DNA of 64,000 nucleotides from positions 1 through 64,000 of the forward strand of contig CAJTRM010000006.1 of NCBI GenBank assembly GCA_910578865.1, written 5' to 3'. Positions 1 through 8,308 of the stretch are shown here, piece after piece. Below the pieces are notes generated by a model. The model made no database searches, was not told the origin of the DNA, and was given only the letters and a program-made list of their open reading frames with translations. Each line of letters opens with the position of its first letter. The stretch's first letter is position 1. Source of the DNA: an uncultured Dorea sp. GTDB taxonomy: Bacteria; Bacillota_A; Clostridia; Lachnospirales; Lachnospiraceae. The position numbers and the translations under genes are program-made.

Positions 1-246
1 GTATATCGCCTGCTTGAGAAAAAGGTCGGAAATAATTATACCTGTAATGAGATTCTAAGTACACTTCGTTCCATGCAGGTAACACTTTTGTCAAAGGAAA
101 GCGGCTATATCCCTTCTTACAAGAGAACAGTTCTGACGGATGATTTACACAAGGCATTTGGCTTTCATACGGATTATGAATTTATTTCAAAATCAGCCAT
201 GCGGAGCATAATAAAAAGTACCAAAACAGAAGAAGGGAAAAAATAG
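1..246 (+). CDS. IS1634-family transposase, C-terminal end (cut by window edge)
   Basis: The reading frame is open from base 1 to a TAG at 244-246 and gives 81 residues of a protein whose start lies outside the window. The segments YRLLEKK, YTCNEI, GYIPSYKRT, LHKAFGFHTDYE and IIKSTK match the C-terminal tail I know from IS1634-type DDE transposases of gut Clostridia. The catalytic residues would lie upstream. A hairpin follows at 267-312, and a possible terminal inverted repeat (about 321-340, with TGTCAAACTCGGG) may be the right end of the element. The family call is from remembered similarity; the element end is inferred. Confidence 0.75.
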   Translation, partial: VYRLLEKKVGNNYTCNEILSTLRSMQVTLLSKESGYIPSYKRTVLTDDLHKAFGFHTDYEFISKSAMRSIIKSTKTEEGKK

Positions 247-266
247 CACAAATCGGTTCCACAGAG

Positions 267-312
267 AAAGTGGCTACAGCCAGCATAACTACTGGGTTTG
301 TAGCCACTTTTT
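267..312 (+). terminator. Hairpin terminator after the transposase
   Basis: AAAGTGGCTACA (267-278) is perfectly inverted at 299-310 and is followed by a short T run. It sits just after the transposase stop, so it probably ends that transcript and may also shield the neighbours from it. Confidence 0.75.
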
Positions 313-525
313 GATTTCACAAGTGTCAAACTCGGGATATTAACTATATTTACTTCAACTAACTATATATTTTCTATGCATTATTCATTTCTTATTTAGT
401 CTCTTCCGGTTATTTTACTAATTTTTTTGTTTTTTTGATTTTTATATATTTTCATATTGTATTTTTTGTGTAATAATTTAAATATAAAATAATACCCATA
501 GTGGACAAAATACAGGAGGCTCAGT

Positions 526-999
526 ATGAGAAAACAATTTAGTGACAGACAACTGGAAATTATGAAAATATTATGGGAAAGCGACAAGCCTTTGATTGCG
601 TCTGATTTTGTAAAAAGAAATAAAGACTTAAATATCAACACCGTCCAGGCATGCCTCCGCGTACTGACGAACATTAAGGCAATCGAGGTGGCAGATATCG
701 TCTACAGCGGCACTGTATTATCAAGAAGCTACATTCCTCTGATCTCCCAGGAAGAGTATATTAATAATATCTACCATGACCTTTTCGGAAAGGATCTTGG
801 AAGGCAGGAAATGCTTGAACTAATCCATTCTATGATCAGAAGAGAAACAAAATCAGAGAATTTAGATTACTGGGAGGAATTAGTGGCACGGAGAAGAAGA
901 ATCCTGGAGCGTGAAGCAGCGGAGGCAGCCGCAGGAAAAACTACAGAAGCCGCAGAAGAAGAGGCAGCGGAAAAAGAAATGGCTGAACCTGAAAAATAA
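526..999 (+). CDS. BlaI/MecI/CopY-type winged-helix regulator
   Basis: A 157-residue protein. The start FSDRQLEIMKILWES and the NTVQACLRVLTN recognition-helix region at about residues 35-50 match the N-terminal winged helix of the BlaI/MecI/CopY (Penicillinase_R) family, dimeric repressors that bind DNA near the genes they control. An AGGAGG-like site lies 7-8 bases before the ATG. The last 30 residues are an unusual Ala/Glu-rich acidic tail, probably disordered. No BlaR-type sensor protease or beta-lactamase lies next to it, so its target is unknown. Upstream is about 180 bp of very AT-rich DNA with no other gene. Confidence 0.8.
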   Translation: MRKQFSDRQLEIMKILWESDKPLIASDFVKRNKDLNINTVQACLRVLTNIKAIEVADIVYSGTVLSRSYIPLISQEEYINNIYHDLFGKDLGRQEMLELIHSMIRRETKSENLDYWEELVARRRRILEREAAEAAAGKTTEAAEEEAAEKEMAEPEK

Positions 1000-1009
1000 T
1001 ATACATAAC

Positions 1010-1056
1010 AGAGCGTCAGCGCACACGGCAGTTACTGCCATATACGCTGATGCTCT
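1010..1056. terminator. Bidirectional hairpin terminator
   Basis: AGAGCGTCAGCG at 1010-1021 is inverted with one mismatch at 1045-1056, and a second small stem (GGCAG/CTGCC) sits in the loop. It separates the convergent BlaI-type and YczE-like genes. Confidence 0.7.
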
Positions 1057-1073
1057 TCTTCTGCCCAACTGAT

Positions 1074-1718
1074 TTATTTGATAATCTTCTCAAATTTCCC
1101 ACGAAAAAACTGAATCAGCGGCCCGTTCACACAGGCGTTGACGATCGTCCCAAGTCCTATGATTTCCCAAAGGCGGTTTCCTGCGATCAGACAAAAAATA
1201 ACTCCCACAGATACCGCTGTCAGGTCAGACATCACTCTGGCCGCCCGGAACGAAATTTTCTCCCCCGCATACCTGGTAATAATAAATGCCACGCTGTCAT
1301 AAGGCGCAATCCCCATTTCCGCCGCCATATAACACGCACACCCCATAGAAGCAAACAGAGTCCCGACCAGAAAAAAGAAAACCTGAAGAGGCAGGGTGAC
1401 CGTCAGGCCAGCTTGATCTATCATCAGCCAGCACAGAAAGTCAGCCGTATATCCCACACAAACCATATTGACAATCGTTCCAAGCCGGATGCAGGATCTG
1501 ACTGTAAACCAGACCACCACCAGCAGAACCCCATTGACGATCAGCTGCCAGGTTCCGAACGTCATCCCCAGGAAGCCGCTGACTCCGAGGTTCATACAGG
1601 AAAAGGCATCCACACCGAACCCGCTGATCCTGTAGCTTGCCACACACATGCCTATCATAAAGATTCCCGCCAGCATCATAACCACTCTGACAGGGCTGTA
1701 TTTTATATCCTTTTTCAA
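1074..1718 (-). CDS. YczE/YitT-like integral membrane protein
   Basis: A 214-residue hydrophobic protein with about five membrane segments (near residues 12-32, 45-70, 78-100, 108-130 and 160-205). The pattern SGFGVDAFS...GMTFGTWQL and MGIAPYDSVAF is typical of the YczE/YyaS family of predicted membrane proteins with no settled function. The start overlaps the stop of the alpha-galactosidase gene by 4 bases, so the two are translationally coupled and may be co-regulated. A role in sugar uptake is not supported by the family; the coupling is the only functional hint. Confidence 0.75.
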   Translation of the reverse strand: MKKDIKYSPVRVVMMLAGIFMIGMCVASYRISGFGVDAFSCMNLGVSGFLGMTFGTWQLIVNGVLLVVVWFTVRSCIRLGTIVNMVCVGYTADFLCWLMIDQAGLTVTLPLQVFFFLVGTLFASMGCACYMAAEMGIAPYDSVAFIITRYAGEKISFRAARVMSDLTAVSVGVIFCLIAGNRLWEIIGLGTIVNACVNGPLIQFFRGKFEKIIK

Positions 1719-3949
1719 ATCTTTTCACTCTCCAATACATAGATTCGTGACTCAAAATCCGTACAGTACTCTCCATCCCCGGACATCTGCCCCGCTGTCC
1801 CGTCACTGGTGATGAGGCCGGCATGCATAAGCTCATCTCCGTAATGGCAGATTCCCGTAGACAGATTGCGATAACACCAATCCGGGTTCAGGCCTTCCAG
1901 GCGTACACGGGTATAAGATCCATTGACACAGTTTAACACCCGGTACCATCCGACCAACGCTGTTTTCCGGTCTTCACTTACAACCATCCAGACCGTCTCA
2001 TTCCCCTCAAAGGGGCTCTTTAACCGGTAAAATGTACCGAACTGCAGCACTTCCCGGTATTTTTTCATAAATACGATCTGTTCCTTTACTGCTTTCTGCT
2101 CTTCCTCTGTCAGCCTGTTCAGATCCAACTCATAACCAAAGGTTCCGAAATAAGCAACATTTGCCCTCGTATGCAGGGGCGTGTTCCGGAAAATCTGATG
2201 ATTCGGTATCGCAGATACGTGGGTTCCCATACTGCTCACAGGGTAACACATAGAAGTTCCATACTGAATCCTCAAACGTTCTACCGCGTCGCTGTCATCA
2301 CTTGTCCATGCCTGGGGTGCATAATAGAGCATGCCCGGATCGAACCGGCCGCCTCCGCTTGCACACGACTCAAAAAGGACTTCCGGGAATTCGTTTATCA
2401 GGCGCTCATACAGATCATACACCCCGAGAATATAACGGTGGTAAACTTCTCCCTGTCTGTCCGCAGGCAGGGCTCCGGAATAGCATTCTGTAATACTTCG
2501 GTTCATATCCCACTTAATGTAGGACACCCTGGCTTCTTTCAAAATTACAGACATCTGGGCATAAATGGCATCCACTACTTCTTTTCTGGAAAAATCCAGC
2601 ACGTACTGATTTCGCCCCTGAGACATCCTCCTGTCCGGCGTAGAGATAACCCAGTCCGGATGCTCTCTGTAAAGATCAGAATCTTTATTCACCATTTCCG
2701 GCTCAAACCACAGGCCGAATTTTAACCCCAACGCCTCTATTTTTTCTGCCAGTCCTGTAATCCCGCCGGGAAGCCGCTGCCGATTGGCTGTCCAGTCTCC
2801 GAGACCGGCAGAATCACTGCTGCGCTCACCGAACCAGCCGTCATCCAGCACAAACAATTCTACACCACATTCCCTGGCTTTTTCAGCAATCTCAACGAGA
2901 CGCTCCTCTGTAAAATCAAAATACGTCGCCTCCCAGTTATTGTTCAGGATCGGCCTTGGCCTGTCCCTCCAATATCCCCTTGCCAAACGTTTCTGATATA
3001 GCTTGTGGAAGGTCTGGCTCATATGGTTCAGCCCCTGATCAGTATAGACCATTACAGCCTCCGGCGTCTGGAAATATTCGCCGCAGCCAAGCTTCCACTC
3101 AAAAGTCTCCGGGTCGATACCCACCAGTACCCGGAGCATCTGATGAGCATCCACCTCTGCCTGAATCCGGTAATTACCGCTGTAGATGAAGGAAAATGCC
3201 AATGCTTCCCCCTGCCGCTCATCCGTGTTCTTTCGCTTCAGCACAAGAAACGGATTCTGCTCATGGGAAGAATTGCCTCTCATACTTCCGATGGACTGAA
3301 TCCCCTGCTCCAGATTACGCCTGCGGATGTGGCACTCTCTTGACCAGCATCCGGAGAGCTGCTGCCACTCATAATCACTGTCCGGCAGATCAAGACACAG
3401 GCTCATTGCCCGGGCCAGCCGCACCGGGCGCTCTCCCTCATTGTAAAACCTTACACTCTTCGCAAGAATTCCGCCCCGCACAAAAATTGAATAGAAAAGT
3501 TCCACACAAACCCCTGTCACATCATCCTTTAATGTTACGATAAGCGTTTCCGCCTCTTCTTCTGTCTCTGTATAGGTTGCCGGGAGGCCGCTCAGCTTCG
3601 GCTTTCCCTTGATGACCTGATGCCCCCGGTATGTAAAGTCTGAGATCCTGCTGCCATTTTCCTGTCTGATCTCTACCGCAGGCTGTCTGAAATCCGTCGT
3701 TCCGAACACCGGATATTCCTGCCTGATATGCTCCAGGGAAAAGGTACCGTCCTTTTCATAGACACAGGCAGTCATAGGACGTTCACAGGTTTCCAGCAGA
3801 TAGGAAAAATCCTCCTTGTCGCGGATACGCTTTCCGAAATACAGCTGGCCGAGATGTCCGTTTCTCATAATAGTCATAATGTAGCTGACAGAATCGTTGT
3901 ATAGATGAAATATCCGGCTCTTTTCGTGATATAAAATACTCATTTTCAA
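1715..3949 (-). CDS. GH36 alpha-galactosidase
   Basis: A 744-residue enzyme, the usual length for bacterial GH36 cytoplasmic alpha-galactosidases that hydrolyse melibiose, raffinose and stachyose. Visible motifs in order: DDGWFG and WFEPEMV in the (beta/alpha)8 barrel, KWDMNR with the nucleophile Asp481, ESCASGGGRFD, and TSDDSD with the acid/base Asp551. The 70-residue spacing of the two aspartates matches characterised family members. There is no signal peptide, so it is intracellular. An AraC regulator lies directly upstream on the same strand, the classic msm/raf arrangement, and the YczE-like gene is coupled downstream. No dedicated transporter is present here. Confidence 0.95.
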   Translation of the reverse strand: MKMSILYHEKSRIFHLYNDSVSYIMTIMRNGHLGQLYFGKRIRDKEDFSYLLETCERPMTACVYEKDGTFSLEHIRQEYPVFGTTDFRQPAVEIRQENGSRISDFTYRGHQVIKGKPKLSGLPATYTETEEEAETLIVTLKDDVTGVCVELFYSIFVRGGILAKSVRFYNEGERPVRLARAMSLCLDLPDSDYEWQQLSGCWSRECHIRRRNLEQGIQSIGSMRGNSSHEQNPFLVLKRKNTDERQGEALAFSFIYSGNYRIQAEVDAHQMLRVLVGIDPETFEWKLGCGEYFQTPEAVMVYTDQGLNHMSQTFHKLYQKRLARGYWRDRPRPILNNNWEATYFDFTEERLVEIAEKARECGVELFVLDDGWFGERSSDSAGLGDWTANRQRLPGGITGLAEKIEALGLKFGLWFEPEMVNKDSDLYREHPDWVISTPDRRMSQGRNQYVLDFSRKEVVDAIYAQMSVILKEARVSYIKWDMNRSITECYSGALPADRQGEVYHRYILGVYDLYERLINEFPEVLFESCASGGGRFDPGMLYYAPQAWTSDDSDAVERLRIQYGTSMCYPVSSMGTHVSAIPNHQIFRNTPLHTRANVAYFGTFGYELDLNRLTEEEQKAVKEQIVFMKKYREVLQFGTFYRLKSPFEGNETVWMVVSEDRKTALVGWYRVLNCVNGSYTRVRLEGLNPDWCYRNLSTGICHYGDELMHAGLITSDGTAGQMSGDGEYCTDFESRIYVLESEKI

Positions 3950-4129
3950 ATCCTCCTGTATGATTTTATTTTCCAGTCATTTTTCAGCCTGTCATCTCAG
4001 GCCCGATCTGCCGGTATGTCAGGCTTACGTGTTACGAAATGACCGGATGGACATATCTATATCATAGTTCCTTCCTAAGAAAACGGATAGATTCATTTGT
4101 TTCTACAAACAGTCAAAATGTTTCCTCTC

Positions 4130-5101
4130 TCACGCTCCGTGTTTTTCTTTCTCCTCTACCCTCAGTGAACAAAGACGGTACTTGGGGTTCTGAGGGTAAC
4201 GATTCATCTTCTCTCCGGCAGTATCCTCCTGCAAATCCTGCAGCAGCTCCCTGTTTTCTTCAAGATTCCTGCCGATTACTTTTTCATGCTCCTTCCGGTA
4301 CACCGTCGGAACACATCCTACGTTTTTCTTAAAAGCCTTGGAAAAGACAAGGGAATCCTGATATCCGCAGGAAAGCGCTATATTTTCTATGGACAGTTTC
4401 GTTACACTCAGGAGTTCCTTGGACCTTGAGATCCGAAACCTGGTCAGAAGCTCCTGCGGGGACATCTGCAGGCTGTTCCTGAAAAGCTTATACAGATAGC
4501 TGCGGTTCACACACAAATGATTGGCAATGTCTGTGACCCTGATTCCCTCAGAATAATAATTTTTAATATAGCTGATTGCACGCTCAATATAAAAATTCTC
4601 TATAGACTGTGCCCCTGCCTTCACTACAACGTCCCTGGACAAGATTTCAAAAAATCCGTATAGCAGGCTCTGGAGCCGGTATTTCCCTGCCGCAGAGCCG
4701 TCCTGGCTCTTCAACATTTCCAGTACCAGCCTCTTGATCTCCTTCCCCTGACTGCTGTGAAAGGTAAGCTGCCTGCTGTTCAGCCCAAGATCCTCCAGAT
4801 ACTCTTTTGCATATTTCCCGGAAAACCCAATCCAAAGATAGCTCCAGGGCTCTTCACTGTCCGCCTGATAATAAGTCAGAACCTCCGGTTCTACCAGAAA
4901 CCCTTCTCCGGCTCCAAGCCGGTATTTATGGTCCCGCACCTGATAAACGCCCTTCCCGTCTACAATATAATGAATCAGGTAATTGGGGCGCACAGCCGGG
5001 CCGTACCCGTGCAGCGGCTCACATTTGGCATAGCCGCAGGAGCACATATAAAGATCTTTAAATTTGGATTCTGTTAGTTCTAAAACATATGCATTTTCCA
5101 T
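4130..5101 (-). CDS. AraC-family transcriptional regulator (MsmR/RafR type)
   Basis: An N-terminal cupin sensor domain (about residues 15-130, with GKGVYQVRDHKYRLGAGEGF) precedes two C-terminal AraC helix-turn-helix motifs (about residues 180-280; RVTDIANHLCVNRSYLYKLF and IENIALSCGYQDSLVFSKAF). The start at 5101 is chosen because AAGGGGAG lies 8 bases upstream; an ATG 24 bases earlier has no such site. It is expected to sense the sugar handled by the adjacent alpha-galactosidase and activate its promoter in the 180-bp gap. The C-terminal tail contains an inverted TACCCTCAG motif (4157-4198) also found elsewhere in the window, suggesting that the 3' end was altered by a small repeat. Confidence 0.9.
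   Translation of the reverse strand: MENAYVLELTESKFKDLYMCSCGYAKCEPLHGYGPAVRPNYLIHYIVDGKGVYQVRDHKYRLGAGEGFLVEPEVLTYYQADSEEPWSYLWIGFSGKYAKEYLEDLGLNSRQLTFHSSQGKEIKRLVLEMLKSQDGSAAGKYRLQSLLYGFFEILSRDVVVKAGAQSIENFYIERAISYIKNYYSEGIRVTDIANHLCVNRSYLYKLFRNSLQMSPQELLTRFRISRSKELLSVTKLSIENIALSCGYQDSLVFSKAFKKNVGCVPTVYRKEHEKVIGRNLEENRELLQDLQEDTAGEKMNRYPQNPKYRLCSLRVEEKEKHGA
4157..4198. repeat. Dispersed palindromic element, copy 1 (inside the AraC gene)
   Basis: TACCCTCAG at 4157-4165 and CTGAGGGTA at 4190-4198 are perfectly inverted. The left arm continues as TGAACAAAG, which resembles the left arms of the copies at 6670 and 31840. It encodes part of the C-terminal tail of the AraC-type regulator. Confidence 0.55.
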
Positions 5102-5129
5102 AGCATTGCTCCCCTTATTTGTCATTCTT

Positions 5130-5672
5130 TCACTTTTTCTTTCGCAGTTTCAATACCACCTGCCGCTGAGCGGCGATATCCTCCAGCCTCTTTTTCATGC
5201 AGGCGGCCTTTTCCTTTATTGGCAGGCCGCCCAACTCTTCATCCATCTGCCGCACCACTGTTTTTAACTCTTCTGCCTCCAGCAGATTCACGGCCAGACA
5301 AAGAAAGTTCTTTTTGCGTCCGTCGTTGTAATTTTCTAAAAGCTGTGCCAAAATACGAATCTTCCATTCCTGCTCTGCCCGGTAAGCTTCTGCGCCCATT
5401 TCATATTGCTTCTTCAAATCTTTTTTCTGATTCTGATGTGTGATAAACGAATCAAACAAGTCGATATTTTCGTATTTTTCACAGGGGAAGTCCCGGCACT
5501 GGCTGCAATATTCCGGTTCCCCATGGTCCAGACTGCATCTTGCTATTTTGCAGGACTGATTCCCTTCGCCGCCTCCGCACCCGGGGCAATATCCGCCCAA
5601 ATGCATAGGACACAGTCCGCAGTTCAATCCACATAGGGAAAACAATAAATCGGTTCTCTCAAAACCTTTCAA
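5130..5672 (-). CDS. DUF3795 cysteine-rich protein
   Basis: A 180-residue protein starting with TTG, supported by AAGGAGGGG 4-5 bases upstream. The N-terminal 75 residues carry about ten cysteines in the order C-x2-C...C-x2-C...C...C...C-x2-C...C (LCGLNCGLCP, YCPGCGGG, YCSQCRDFPC), the hallmark of DUF3795, a presumed metal- or Fe-S-binding module of unknown function. The rest is helical and charged, ending in KLRKKK. It lies 28 bases upstream of the AraC gene on the same strand, so they may be co-transcribed. No reaction can be assigned. Confidence 0.75.
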   Translation of the reverse strand: MKGFERTDLLFSLCGLNCGLCPMHLGGYCPGCGGGEGNQSCKIARCSLDHGEPEYCSQCRDFPCEKYENIDLFDSFITHQNQKKDLKKQYEMGAEAYRAEQEWKIRILAQLLENYNDGRKKNFLCLAVNLLEAEELKTVVRQMDEELGGLPIKEKAACMKKRLEDIAAQRQVVLKLRKKK

Positions 5673-5732
5673 AATACCCCTCCTTGTGCCGACTGATCCC
5701 GGCTTTTCATCTAAAGTCTTATTAACAGAGAA

Positions 5733-5764
5733 GGCATGAGCACTATTTCTGGATTGCTCATGCC
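5733..5764 (-). terminator. Hairpin after the alpha/beta hydrolase gene
   Basis: GGCATGAGCA at 5733-5742 is perfectly inverted at 5755-5764. It lies between the hydrolase stop and the DUF3795 start. The T run on the minus strand is poor, so termination there is likely but not certain. Confidence 0.5.
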
Positions 5765-5788
5765 CGCTTTGTTTTTCTCCGTCCCGGC

Positions 5789-6535
5789 CTAATATATAAA
5801 TTTCCGGATTACTTGCGCTGCCTGCTCTGCATTAGAAAAAATCGCCGGATGTCCGCCTTCCCGGAACAGATAAATGTCTGCTCCGGTTTCCCGGGATATC
5901 GCTTCATATTCATCCAGGATGTCCGGTCTTGTCATTTCGTCTCTCATGCTTCCCATAAGCAGAAGCGGTCTCTTCAATTCTGACAGCGGACTTACAAATA
6001 GCGGCTGCTTTGCTTGTGCACAATGAATCAGCGCCTTTGTATCCATATCCACAATTTGTTCCCAGTCTTCTCCCTGGCACCACTGATAAAACCAGACCGC
6101 CTGCTCGTCCTGCTTTGCACCTGAACGCTCTTTTATAAGGTTGTCGGCAAAATCCTCTGCTAATGTCCTTCCGTCAAAGCTGTCTGCTACAATCCGATCA
6201 ACCAAATCCGGGCGCAGTAAACCTGCATTTACAGCCGCCCATGCGCCGCCACTGCTTCCTACAAGGCTTATTTTCCCACAATTCAAATGCTCCAGCAAAG
6301 CAACTGTCTGCCTTGCCTCTTCCTGCCATAAATCTGCCGGAAATTCAGTCAGCCGGTCTGATCTTCCATGTCCCAGAAAGTCTACAAGAATCACTCTGAA
6401 CCGCTCTTCATATAAAGGCAGAAGGGGCTCAAACATTCTGGATGATGCAGTATCTCCGTGTAAAAATACAACAGGCTTTCCATTTCCTGTTTCTGAATAA
6501 TAAATTTTCTTTGACTGGTACATAAAATACGACAT
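5789..6535 (-). CDS. Alpha/beta-fold hydrolase
   Basis: A 248-residue soluble hydrolase. It has the oxyanion strand VVFLHGDTAS, the nucleophile elbow GSSGG (Ser95 from the chosen start), an acid in MGSMRDEM and the catalytic His in EGGHPA near the end, so the triad is complete. The start at 6535 follows TTAGGAGG by 6 bases; a longer frame to 6580 lacks such a site. The substrate is unknown: the family includes esterases, lipases and haloperoxidase-like enzymes. It is monocistronic, with a hairpin downstream and the eroded end of the CRISPR array upstream. Confidence 0.85.
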   Translation of the reverse strand: MSYFMYQSKKIYYSETGNGKPVVFLHGDTASSRMFEPLLPLYEERFRVILVDFLGHGRSDRLTEFPADLWQEEARQTVALLEHLNCGKISLVGSSGGAWAAVNAGLLRPDLVDRIVADSFDGRTLAEDFADNLIKERSGAKQDEQAVWFYQWCQGEDWEQIVDMDTKALIHCAQAKQPLFVSPLSELKRPLLLMGSMRDEMTRPDILDEYEAISRETGADIYLFREGGHPAIFSNAEQAAQVIRKFIY

Positions 6536-6668
6536 ATTATGCCTCCTAATCATTATCTGTTTTCTGTACCTGATTAGCAAGGCCGTTAGACATTACGTCT
6601 TGCTGCCAGTGTAGTGTCTTTCATCCAGATTCCCATCCTTATAACCTCCGGTTTTTAATTATTTTGTT

Positions 6669-6718
6669 ATACTCTCAGCGGGCAAAGGAATGATTGTTCC
6701 TTTGTTTGCTGAGGGTAT
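6669..6718. repeat. Dispersed palindromic element, copy 2 (long hairpin at the array end)
   Basis: An imperfect palindrome of about 50 bp. The left arm TACTCTCAGCGGGCAAAGGAA and the right arm TTCCTTTGTTTGCTGAGGGTA pair over about 20 bp around a 6-base loop. The right end touches the first decayed CRISPR repeat at 6720. Without a T tract on the minus strand it is not a canonical terminator, though it could still stop or process array transcripts. Otherwise 6536-6668 holds no gene that I can see. Confidence 0.65.
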
Positions 6719-6719
6719 C

Positions 6720-6881
6720 ATAAAATGCAAATATATTTTTGCAGTGTTCTTAAATGACCCGGCATCCTTCTATTACCTTAGCTTGTACAGCATGCATTTT
6801 GCATCGTTAGCAAACAGTCAGGATACCCGGGAACTGCTTCATATGCTTGAATAACATATATTTTTTGTATTATCCTTAAAT
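6720..6881 (-). repeat. Three decayed CRISPR repeats at the old end of the array
   Basis: Segments ending at 6755, 6815 and 6881 still align with the repeat. The cores are ATATTTTTGCAG..TTCTTAAAT, GTACAGCATGCATTTTGCATCGTTAGCAAAC (with gaps) and TAACATATATTTTTT..TATTATCCTTAAAT. The repeat ends fall at 6755, 6815, 6881 and 6947, close to the 66-bp period of the intact array. The first matches 20 of 36 positions without gaps; the others match better once one or two indels are allowed. They read as mutated trailer-end units. Confidence 0.65.
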
Positions 6882-6911
6882 GCTAATGAGAAATGTACCT
6901 TAAGTTCATTC

Positions 6912-7210
6912 AACCGAGTACCATATTTTTTTACATCATTCTCAAACGGCGTTATTGTCAATATTCACCGCCGCGCGGTTTGAGTACCATACATTTTTAC
7001 ATCATTCTCAAACCGGCGAAGGACGGGTGACCCGACAGACCGGTTTGAGTACCATACATTTTTACATCATTCTCAAACCAACACTCATGGTTGAGCCATC
7101 ATGCTCTAGTTTGAGTACCATACATTTTTACATCATTCTCAAACCCTCGGCGAATTCGTTGACATTGGCATAGCGTTTGAGTACCATACATTTTTACATC
7201 ATTCTCAAAC
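6912..7210 (-). CRISPR. Type II-A CRISPR array, 5 repeats and 4 spacers
   Basis: Repeats of 36 bp lie at 6912-6947 (degenerate), 6978-7013, 7043-7078, 7109-7144 and 7175-7210. The last four are identical. On the transcribed minus strand the unit begins GTTTGAGAATGATG and ends TATGGTACTCAAAC. Spacers are 29-30 bp. Orientation is set by pairing with the tracrRNA anti-repeat and by the cas genes lying upstream on the same strand, so the leader-proximal, newest repeat is 7175-7210. The 6912 repeat has lost its terminal GTTT and has a lengthened T tract. Coordinates of that repeat are good to about one base. Confidence 0.97.
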
Positions 7211-7330
7211 CTCAAATTCAAAAATGACATGCCATCATCTGCATAAACTTCGGCACTCAAACTCCTTTACGACAATCATATCCCATCACATGATTGTAAT
7301 AAACACAAAATCATCTCACAAAACAATGTA
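7211..7330 (-). promoter_or_regulatory. CRISPR leader with type II-A leader-anchoring motif
   Basis: The 120 bp between the csn2 stop and the first repeat are AT-rich. On the minus strand the last seven bases before the first repeat read ATTTGAG, identical to the leader-anchoring site reported for streptococcal type II-A adaptation. A possible -10 TATGAT is visible further up, but no convincing -35, so the promoter itself is not marked. Confidence 0.75.
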
Positions 7331-8002
7331 TCAAAAAATCTCGCATTTATCTTTATCTATAATATATTGGTTCACCTCATCTGACAACCTCCTTTGTACA
7401 TTTTCAATTAATAGAAGTGCTATTTCATTATAAGCTGCATTTTGCATAATCTGCCTCAATTGCTCATGGGAAACATAACTCCCAATATTTACCAGTACAA
7501 TCACCTTTTTATGCATCAATTCCGCCATAATCTTAATATACTGATTCAGGTTTCCAATAAAATCTTCCGCCAAATTACTGAACTTTATGCCGCATGCCTT
7601 AAAAATTGACAATATATCAATCTCCATATCCGACTCCAGAATATATGGACTGACATGCTCTAATTCAAGAAAATACGCTGATATATTATTTTTTATCTCC
7701 CGGGTTTGCATGTACATTTCTTCCCCTTCTGCCAGCTGGGACAACTCCGAATACAATTTATTCACTATCTTTTTATCATTTATATTCACAGCAAAAGGAT
7801 TGAAGATAATCTCTGCATATTTAGAAATATCTTTTTCTTCCTCTCCTTCTGATAAAACAAATCTTCCTTTCAAGCCTTCTGACTGGCAGTATAGTTCCTG
7901 CGTAAATGCCGAAAATTCATTTGGTGATTCTATGATCCATTCGCATGGTTTTTCACCATTGAAGATGATCTGTCCCTCCAACTGCGGATGCACCAGTTTC
8001 AT
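7331..8002 (-). CDS. csn2: CRISPR-associated protein Csn2
   Basis: A 223-residue protein, the size of the short Csn2a subtype that defines type II-A systems. Csn2 forms a tetrameric ring around DNA ends and is needed for spacer acquisition together with Cas1, Cas2 and Cas9. Identification rests on position (last gene, before the leader), length, and family-like features such as the start MKLVHPQLEG and the LVNIGSYVSHEQL stretch near residues 170-185. The ATG overlaps the cas2 stop by 4 bases, so it is translationally coupled. Confidence 0.9.
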   Translation of the reverse strand: MKLVHPQLEGQIIFNGEKPCEWIIESPNEFSAFTQELYCQSEGLKGRFVLSEGEEEKDISKYAEIIFNPFAVNINDKKIVNKLYSELSQLAEGEEMYMQTREIKNNISAYFLELEHVSPYILESDMEIDILSIFKACGIKFSNLAEDFIGNLNQYIKIMAELMHKKVIVLVNIGSYVSHEQLRQIMQNAAYNEIALLLIENVQRRLSDEVNQYIIDKDKCEIF

Positions 8003-8304
8003 AAAATCACCAGCCTTTCATCACTATCCAGCACCTCACTCTTTACTTCTCCAATAATCAAATCCATTTTTGCATACTGCTTCTCTGTAACAGTCAATAA
8101 TTGAACCAATCCTTCTTCCGGGCTGTTTTTATGTACACTATCGACGATTCCTCTGACTGCCGTTCCGTTTAAAGCCAGTTTACAATAGACGGATTCCTGA
8201 AGCATCATAAACCCGTTTTTCAAAAGGAATTTTCGGAACTTCGTATACATCCTTCTCTGCTCACCCGTGATTACAGGAAGGTCAAAAAACACTAACACTC
8301 TCAT
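7999..8304 (-). CDS. cas2: CRISPR-associated endoribonuclease Cas2
   Basis: The chosen ATG at 8304 gives a 101-residue protein beginning MRVLVFFDLPV, the canonical Cas2 start, with the conserved Asp at residue 8. An upstream TTG at 8319 is in frame but would overlap cas1. Cas2 dimers bridge two Cas1 dimers in the integrase that inserts new spacers. It starts 4 bases after the cas1 stop and overlaps csn2 by 4 bases. Confidence 0.95.
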   Translation of the reverse strand: MRVLVFFDLPVITGEQRRMYTKFRKFLLKNGFMMLQESVYCKLALNGTAVRGIVDSVHKNSPEEGLVQLLTVTEKQYAKMDLIIGEVKSEVLDSDERLVIL

Positions 8305-8308
8305 AAAT

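Noticed and set aside
6955..7173. Open reading frame of 72 codons with a repeated STIHFYIILKP peptide
   Set aside because: It is the translation of CRISPR repeats and spacers; the repetition comes from the 36-bp repeat and there is no ribosome site.
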